From Mesostigma viride (lineage: Eukaryota; Streptophyta; Mesostigmatophyceae; Mesostigmatales; Mesostigmataceae), in assembly GCA_009746045.1 (NCBI GenBank), contig RPFO01000090.1, positions 1,265,699 to 1,329,698 on the forward strand: DNA of 64,000 nt, written 5' to 3'. A program made the translations under genes and the position numbers. The notes under the pieces were generated by a model. The model saw nothing but the letters and a program-made list of their open reading frames with translations, did not search any database and was not told the DNA's origin. This document shows positions 57,872 through 64,000 of this stretch, piece by piece (positions within the stretch are counted from its first letter, which is position 1; every line of letters starts with the position of its first letter).

Positions 57872-58605
57872 CTACTCAACAGGTCTCTTCTTGGCCAAGT
57901 TCGTGAGCCGTTTCTCGACGTCTGTCGGAATGGTCAAGATGGCCTGGCGATTGTTAGCTGGGTTGACAACAATGGTGTGTTCGAACCCCGCGTCCATGCA
58001 CAGGTAGCAATTGACCAAGTTTGGCTGTTCAGCTTGCGCATCGGCGTCCATTTTGAACATCGTCGCCATACCCGGAAATCTGTCCCAGTAGCGCACCCCC
58101 ACCACCCATTGTCCCTTACGGAACAACTCCCTATCGACCTTGCCGTTTCTGTCGGCCACTCGCCTCACGAAAGTAGCGGCCACCTGATAAGGCTCCTGCA
58201 AGACTTCCGCTAGCCAATATGGATGATCTGGATCGTGGGACTCATCACCAGAGTAGGACTCGACGGCAAAAATGTCTCGCAGCTTCAGTCTCCTTCCCAT
58301 CATCGTCCTCTCTGCCTGTAGTCTGTTCAGTCGCGTCCCTGCGTGCCCCCCTTGTCCGTTTGGGTTCCTTTGCACTGGCTCCCCCAGTTTGTGGAGCTTC
58401 ATCCGAGCACCTCCCACATTCCAGCCGTCCATGTCGGTCCACTCCTTTCGACAATCCCACCACCTTTCCTCGGCGCACGCACCGCCACAATAGCAGGAAT
58501 ACTGGCGCAGCATTAAGCGCGTCACATTCGACTTGTCCATGCGCCACCAGTGCGCCTTCTTCACTCCTTTGATTTCGCCGCGCCCTGGGCTGTAAGGAAG
58601 CACCT
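57872..58605 (-). CDS. Transposase-like gene, C-terminal exon with BAH-like region
   Basis: About 243 codons. Starts VLPYSPGRGEIKGVKKAHWW after a GT...CGCAG intron of about 50 bp. A Cys cluster (YSCYCGGACAEERWWDCR) is followed by LKLRDIFAVESYSGDESHD, DHPYWLAEVLQEPYQVAATF, FRKGQWVVGVRYWDRFPGMA and PNLVNCYLCMDAGFEHTIVV. The DIFAV...YWLAEVL...VRYW pattern is that of a chromatin-associated BAH-like fold. It completes the protein encoded by the next two entries. Confidence 0.65.
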
Positions 58606-58654
58606 GCGCGTCGAAGACAAGATTTGCACAAGGGAAAGTTGAAGTTACGAGACC

Positions 58655-60410
58655 ATCGAGCTAGTTGTGTTTTATTAAGCACTCCTGATCGCCAGGACTC
58701 CAAGAACGCCCTAGAAACGACGGCCGGCGTAACTATTCCCTGAACGAGGACTGTACACTTAATTACCTCGGGGAACTCGAAGAAGTTACGCCTGGTCGTT
58801 GTGGTCCCGCCCACCGCCCCCGACGCCAGATTCTCCACCAACTGGGCGGCCGTCTGTTTGTCCTGGTTCTCTTCCCTGATGTGCCACCTCCTCAACATGC
58901 ACTTCACAGTCCCACCAGCTCCATCCACCTCCCCCTTTCCGTGCTGCTCCCCAAAGTAATTCCACTCAAATGACTCCAGGTGCGGATCCTCCGTCAGCAG
59001 CCGGGCCACTTCCGCGATCACATTCCTTGACTTGAACTGCATGGAGCAATTGTCCGACCACCCAATGAAGCGCTTCACCTCTACCCCTTCTGACCGTAGT
59101 GTCGCCAGGATTTTGAGGATAGCAAAACGGAGGGCCCGCCCGTCCCTTTTCATTCCGCCCTGTCCGATGAAGTGAAACTCCCTTCTCACGACCTTTCCCG
59201 ACGCTGGATCCAAGTAGCGCACGATCCAGGGCATAAGGACGAATGTGACTGGATGCCAATACTGTGCTTGGAGATTGTGATAGGTGTAAGACTGGTAGTT
59301 CTCGGCGTAATCTGTGTGGCATACAAGGTCCCCCACCCGCATCCTTGAGAGACATTCCTTGGAGGCGTCCGCTTGCCACCACGCGTTGAAGCAATGCTGG
59401 ATGAAGTCCGGCCACTTGTCCACAATTGCCTCCTTTAGCTCCGTTGGTGTGGACTTGACGTCGACTTGCGTCAATCGCTGCCCACCAGCCTTTGCGATCT
59501 CGTCACAGTCGTCCTGCATATGCGCAGTGTGCACATACAGAAAAGACATCAACTTCGACCCACCAATGACCTGTAGAAAGAAAAAAGACAGGACCTCAGG
59601 AAAAATTGAAAAAGAAACGCCTTGGGGCGCAACCACTCCACTAAAAATTACCTCTGGCCCAAGAACTTCAGGAAACATTGCAAAAGAAACGCCTTGGGGC
59701 GCAACCACTCCACTAAAAATTACCTCTGGCCCAAGAACCGCACCCGGCGGCACATCCTGCATCTCGTATCTGGTCCATGAAATCAGGTGGTTGGAAGCCT
59801 CCTCCCGTTCGCATAACATGAAGTTCCGAATTCCACACTTGGGAGCCAGGCAAGTGCCCAACACACAAGCCTTACGCCGGATCGAGCAAACCCCCAACTC
59901 CTCGCCCAGGTCATGATCGGGCACCCCTTCCTCGTCGTCCAGCACCCTCCCATGCATGGGCAGATCCTCAAGTTCGCCCTGAAAAGGCTGAACCTGCGGC
60001 CGCGACGACCCCACAGACGACCTCGAACCTCCCCCCTCCCTCATCCCCTCCACCTCACAAGTAAACTTGTTCACCCACTCTGTCGTGTGAGTGGCTTTGA
60101 AAATGGAACATGTGGGCACGGACGACCCCACGTCGAGCTGGCTACCATGATCGCACGCGTGGCATTCAGGTCCGCACTCGCATCTGGCATGAAAAGTTGC
60201 ACGAAATTTGGCCAACCCCCCAACCATGGACTGCATGGTAGTGTGGTGCTGGCATGCGCACAAGTTCCGCATTTTCCACCGCCCCTTGACGCATGCGGGC
60301 ATATGCTTGCAAAAAGTAGTGTATCCCACATGAACTGTGCTCTTCTGATTCGTGCGTAGCATTGACATCCCTGCCTCCGTCTCCAAAATCACCTGATTTC
60401 CCCCCCTCAC
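58655..60410 (-). CDS. Transposase-like gene, probable RNase H-fold core
   Basis: Minus-strand core of about 530 codons once a 153-bp intron (59571-59723) is removed. A Cys/His N-terminal part (KMRNLCACQHHTTMQSMVGG, CECGPECHACDHGS) is followed by MRVGDLVCHTDYAENYQSYT (first Asp), YWHPVTFVLMPWIVRYLD, VKRFIGWSDNCSMQFKSRNV (second Asp), then WNYFGEQHGKGEVDGAGGTV (His/Glu/Asp cluster). This D...SDN..QFK...HGKGxxDGxGGTVK order is shared with a family of uncharacterised, multi-copy, transposon-like proteins known to me from invertebrates. I infer a DDE/D-type transposase, but cannot name the superfamily. Confidence 0.65.
59597..59740. repeat. 72-bp tandem duplication spanning a splice donor
   Basis: Two 72-bp copies (59597-59668, 59669-59740) about 93% identical. 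Each contains, on the minus strand, CTTGGGCCAGAG|GTAATTTTTAG, i.e. an exon end plus donor. The 153-bp intron 59571-59723 lies almost entirely in this duplication and is a multiple of three without stops. Confidence 0.85.
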
Positions 60411-60427
60411 ACCCTCCTCTCCCTCCC

Positions 60428-61221
60428 CCCCCCCCCTCCCTACTGTCCATCCGCCGCGGTGGCTTCAACTCCGGATGGCGGGAAATGAACACTTCGTAAA
60501 TCTTCGACTTGGAGACAGTATAGTAGCGCGCACCCTCCGAAAACGCTAGTGTATGTTTGTAATCCTTTCTGGTCCATTCACAATGAACATCCTTCATGTT
60601 CGGAGACGCCCGCGTCAAGTTATCATCCCTCCAGCACGCTTGTATCAGGGCAATGACTTCCGTCGGAAGCTCGTCTTTCCTCCTCCTCCTCTCTGGCGCA
60701 CTCATCAAAAGGTCGTCCTCCCCTTCTTCCATTCCATCCCTGTGACCCCGAACAGTTGCGACAAAGCGCCTGTCAATCCCGAACGCGCGCTCCACAATCC
60801 TGTCCGGGACGCCCTCCATTGCCTTCGTAACAAGTCCACACAAGGCCCACCTAAGCCCACGATCCTTCTCAGATGTTCCCAAGTCGCCAAAAGCCTTCTT
60901 GATGTTATCCCGAAGAGATTCCGCCCAATTTTCAGGAAGCCCGCCGTCACAGTTCTTCCTCTTCTTAATGCCGTTGCTCTCCGCCACCATGGCATTTAGT
61001 CTTGAAGCTGCGCAAGACAGAACCTCCGCGCTCATCTCTGGCGTCCTGTGGTTGTTTGCTTTCACGCGTTCCGCCATGATAGGAAAGATGTCATTGGCAA
61101 TTTTGTACCCCTTGTTCTCGATGTACTTGTCGCTCCAGAGACCGCGAAGTGCAGGCTCCCGGTCGTCATTGGACAAGGGACGCGAACCGTCGGAAACGGC
61201 CCCCCGCCCCGATCGCGCCAT
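60428..61221 (-). CDS. Transposase-like gene, N-terminal part
   Basis: From MARSGRGAVSDGSRPLSN (61221) through ENWAESLRDNIKKAFGDLGT, RRRRKDELPTEVIALIQACW, KSKIYEVFISRHPELKPPRR. A run of twelve C (60427-60440) shifts the frame before the core segment (GGNQVILETEAGM..), so a length error or mutation in that run separates the two parts. The upstream frame to 61356 may add a leader. Confidence 0.6.
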
Positions 61222-61365
61222 CAGACTTTGGTCAGACGGCAGCTGATTTTTTTCGCCTCTTAATCCCGCGGCACCGAAAGCCCTGAGGATGAGTAATGAT
61301 AAATAATCACCATTAAAGACACGACGAAAACGATGGGCATCAAACAAGAACGACAAGCGTCATTA

Positions 61366-61960
61366 ATAACGCCGGCCGGCGCAACTGGATACATGTAAAC
61401 CATACAAAAGTGATTTTATGAAACACATACAGTTTGTCATTAATAACGACGGCCGGCGTAACTCGGGCGCAATTAAAAACCATTAAGAAGCAACTCAGGA
61501 TATGCAGGCAGAAATCCTTCAGGTGTAAAAAAGATGTACAAACACACTTTTGGTAATGGGGCCTGATTGCGCAACTGCAAGATACCATTGGAAACGCCGG
61601 CCGGCGCAACTGGATGCATGTACATAAACCATACAAAAGTGATTTGCACAAAACCCCTACAATTTGTCATGAGTAACGACGGCCGGCGTAACTCGGTTGC
61701 ATTTGAAAACCACAAAGAAGCAACTCAGGTAGTGAAGGCGGAAATCCCAGAGGTGATAAAATGTTTACCAACACAAAATGTTGATAAGCGTGCAAGCTTT
61801 TGCAAGTGCGCGCAAGATACCATTGGAAACGCCGGCCGGCGCAACTGGAACACCAAAACAAAAAACTTGATTTGCACGAAACCCATTCAGTTCGTCATGG
61901 ATAACGACGGCCGGCGCAACTTCATGGCACTCACCACTTTCACCAAATGCCATGTCGCCA
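61366..61960. repeat. Tandem array, three units of about 225-235 bp
   Basis: Units start with the palindrome GCCGGCCGGC at 61371, 61596 and 61831, and carry a second site ACGACGGCCGGCGTAACTCG (near 61447, 61675; variant GCGCAACT at 61905). Units share AACCATACAAAAGTGATTT and AAGAAGCAACTCAGG. The second site also occurs inside the neighbouring gene at about 58716-58735. Confidence 0.85.
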
Positions 61961-62189
61961 TTATATTGAGGAAAGCGAAGTATGCCCACTTGAAGCTGTG
62001 GTCTGCAGAACATTGACACAAAATATGCATGGTATTTCAAGCAATGAATGCTATGTGTCAGGCATCAATGTCTTTATTGTATCCAAATGTGGTTAGGACG
62101 GAGGTTTACATTGGTTGCTATTTTAAGACAATGGCGTATAACCAAACATTGCACACACTCAAGAGTGTACTTATGCTGAACTGGAAAGG

Positions 62190-62385
62190 AACATTAAACC
62201 CCAATAAGGTAGATATTTTTCTTTTACATTTTAATTTTTTATATACTACTTTATATAATATTATATTATATTATATTATATTATGCTATATTATGTTATA
62301 TGAAATAACATTAAAATTAACATAAAATTAAAATTATATATTAATTATAGTATATTATATAATTTATATTATATATTATATTCAC
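62190..62385. repeat. AT-rich low-complexity tract
   Basis: Mostly (TATAT)n/(ATTAT)n with scattered T runs. No gene. Confidence 0.85.
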
Positions 62386-62399
62386 GATGCTCTGTGTAT

Positions 62400-62965
62400 T
62401 AATGACATATCAGACACACCTACATCACATCGCCTTGATGTTTCCGTTGTATGGGTCCGGTCGGGCGTTGGTAGCTGGTCGACAACAATTCTACATTTCC
62501 TAAAAAAAAATGCGACCGTGCCTACATTCGAAGGCGCGCTGTGGCTGACCTGAACTATCGGTGAACACCTCGGCGTCACTTGACCGGCCTAGGTTGACAT
62601 TTCGGCAGAGTAACGCTGCTTAAAGGATCCTTGCGTAGTTCGCGCGATTTGGCTCTTTATATATGTTTTTGGAGACGACGAGCAAGCATCCGATTGGTCA
62701 GCCAATTCCTGTCCAGTCCTCGGACAGTGTCCAATCCGGTGCTTGGGATCCAGAAAACGTGCTCGAGCCTGGCCACTCTGTCGCGGGCGCCGCGCTAGTG
62801 GCGTCGCGCCCAAACCTGACCAGGCCATAGGAAAGGGCGGGGGCGAATGCAAGAATTATTGTTATATCCTGACCTGTCCTGGGGAAGGTCCGGGGCGAAT
62901 GCAAGAATTAATATACCTGCGTATGCAACCAACACGGCCGATCCACATACATAATCCGACTGAGC
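62400..62965. other. Region without supported gene
   Basis: A 20-bp phrase GGGGCGAATGCAAGAATTA occurs twice (about 62838 and 62893), with CTGTCCTGGG/CTGTCCAGTCC nearby. Otherwise nothing recognised. Confidence 0.45.
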
Positions 62966-62969
62966 TGGA

Positions 62970-63215
62970 CGGTACGGACCAAATTTCGGTGCAAATTGAG
63001 GCCCAAAAGCTATGTCGGCATGGTGCGCGCACCCCTTGCGGTAGGGGCCATGGCGACTGCCTTTAGACGAAACGTGACAAATCTGGCACGCGGAAAGCAG
63101 AAATGCTCGATTGTTGGAGAAAATTAGTTACTGATTCTAATTTATGGCGGGATGGTTGCGATCTATAATGTCGCGGGCTTTTTTTCTTTGCCATCGGCAG
63201 GGGGGGTCCGGCCTG
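62970..63215 (+). mobile_element. Partial, inverted second copy of the TTAA element end
   Basis: The segment around 63020-63085 (GGTGCGCGCACCCCTTGCGG, GGGGCCATGGCGACTGCCTT) is the diverged reverse complement of 55970-56030. The encoded RAPLA..AMATAFRRN and, further on, a GG..IYNVA..F.LP..GG pattern align with the terminal frame of the element at 55.83-56.05 kb. The 16-bp terminal repeat is not preserved here. Confidence 0.6.
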
Positions 63216-64000
63216 AATTTCTGTCGGGATGAATAAAGTATATTGGATGCCTGCCGGGTTGATTGTCGATTGTTGCCAGTTTTGATGGTCGTAAGGAAAG
63301 CTAGTTTAATGATGTTTCTAAAGCCGTAAAAATTCCCGCTGCTATCTTTACCTTTCCCGTCATTTTGCGGTAAGATAACATTAGCCCTGCGCGATGCGTA
63401 CTGCCCAACCACTCCATGAAAGGGTGGACTTTCTTGTGCGCCTGGGCACGAATAAATGCCCGTTATGGTACGTTCTTGTGTTAAACGTCTTAAGCTTGCG
63501 TTTTCCTGCTTTCTTACCTCGTTGAGCGTAAGCTTTTTTGCCTTCTTTCCGGCCAGATGCAGCCAGAAAGTTGCGGGTCCTGGCGCTGAGCTGCTCGCTG
63601 GATTCCTGGGTGTCTTTTAGCTAGTTAATCGTCTGTGACGTGGCTGGCTTTCTGCAGCGCGTGGCCCGCAACCTGTCGGGAAGGTGTAATGCTTTTATTT
63701 CCATGCTTCTCTGAAATTTCTTTTGCTTTATAGACAGTTGTGTTCGAGGAAATTCACGCGGTCTCCTAAGCAGCGGCATCATTTTTCCCCAGACACTGAC
63801 GAGCTGGCACTGTCTCCTAAAGAGAGCGGCTCGTGCTTGTTAGAAAGGAGGCAGTGTGCATTTTGCGGGACACAATGCTTTGGGTGGCACATGCGTCAGG
63901 TAGGCTGTTCAATGGTTCTTCACCTTTCCCACTGAGAATGTTAGCATTTGTCATGCTAACCAGAGCAGCTAGCACAGGTTGGCTGGATAAAAGTCAGCTT
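63216..64000. other. Region without supported gene
   Basis: No repeat, RNA or protein pattern recognised. A short frame at 63723-63935 is possible but has no supporting motif. Confidence 0.5.

Noticed and set aside
63723-63935. Short plus-strand frame at the right edge
   Set aside because: 70 codons without any recognisable motif or splice context; not supported.

Overview
The window is nuclear DNA from a eukaryote. It has spliced genes with GT-AG introns, a class I histone deacetylase, several superfamilies of eukaryotic transposons and very long intronic minisatellites. A plastid-type tRNA-Val fragment and the mix of mobile elements (CACTA, Copia, a Gypsy carrying a cytosine methyltransferase and a PHD finger, L1-like LINEs with RRM-type ORF1) suggest a photosynthetic eukaryote, most likely a green alga. 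I cannot name the species. Only one clear host gene is visible; the rest is mostly mobile DNA.

Positions 1-15,769 (+): the last eleven exons of a class I histone deacetylase, about 317 codons, with its 5' end outside the window. Exons are 50-139 bp and introns reach 4.9 kb. The introns hold a 41-bp minisatellite (about 38 copies), a 37-bp minisatellite (about 50 copies), shorter tandem arrays and a 600-bp compound microsatellite. Several introns also contain degenerate copies of the preceding exon's last bases together with its 5' splice site, which suggests the introns grew by tandem duplication of splice junctions.

Positions 16-42.6 kb: LINE fragments, a decayed Copia element, and a large minus-strand Gypsy-type unit of about 20 kb flanked by 1.2-kb direct repeats. 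The Gypsy polyprotein runs gag - zinc knuckle - protease - C5 cytosine methyltransferase - reverse transcriptase - RNase H - integrase - PHD finger. It is broken by a few single-base frameshifts. An 8,626-bp CACTA transposon (27,269-35,894) with a 15-bp terminal inverted repeat, inverted subterminal arrays, a six-exon tnp2-type transposase and a divergent second gene sits between gag and protease. Removing it with one 2-bp target duplication restores the Gypsy reading frame. A 770-bp ORF1-only LINE with a 10-bp target duplication sits in the 5' direct repeat.

Positions 42.6-57.2 kb: a multi-level nest. A plus-strand LINE (endonuclease end and reverse transcriptase) is split by an 8.06-kb element with terminal inverted repeats and unfamiliar proteins, which itself contains a piggyBac-like transposon and a scrap of organelle-like DNA. 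The same LINE is split again by an ORF1-only LINE with a 12-bp target duplication, which in turn contains a 2,673-bp element with perfect 16-bp inverted ends and TTAA target duplications. Positions 57.8-61.3 kb (-): a spliced, probably RNase H-fold transposase gene of an unnamed family with a BAH-like C-terminal region, followed by a three-unit tandem array rich in GGCCGG palindromes. The last 2 kb hold no supported gene except a partial second copy of the TTAA element.
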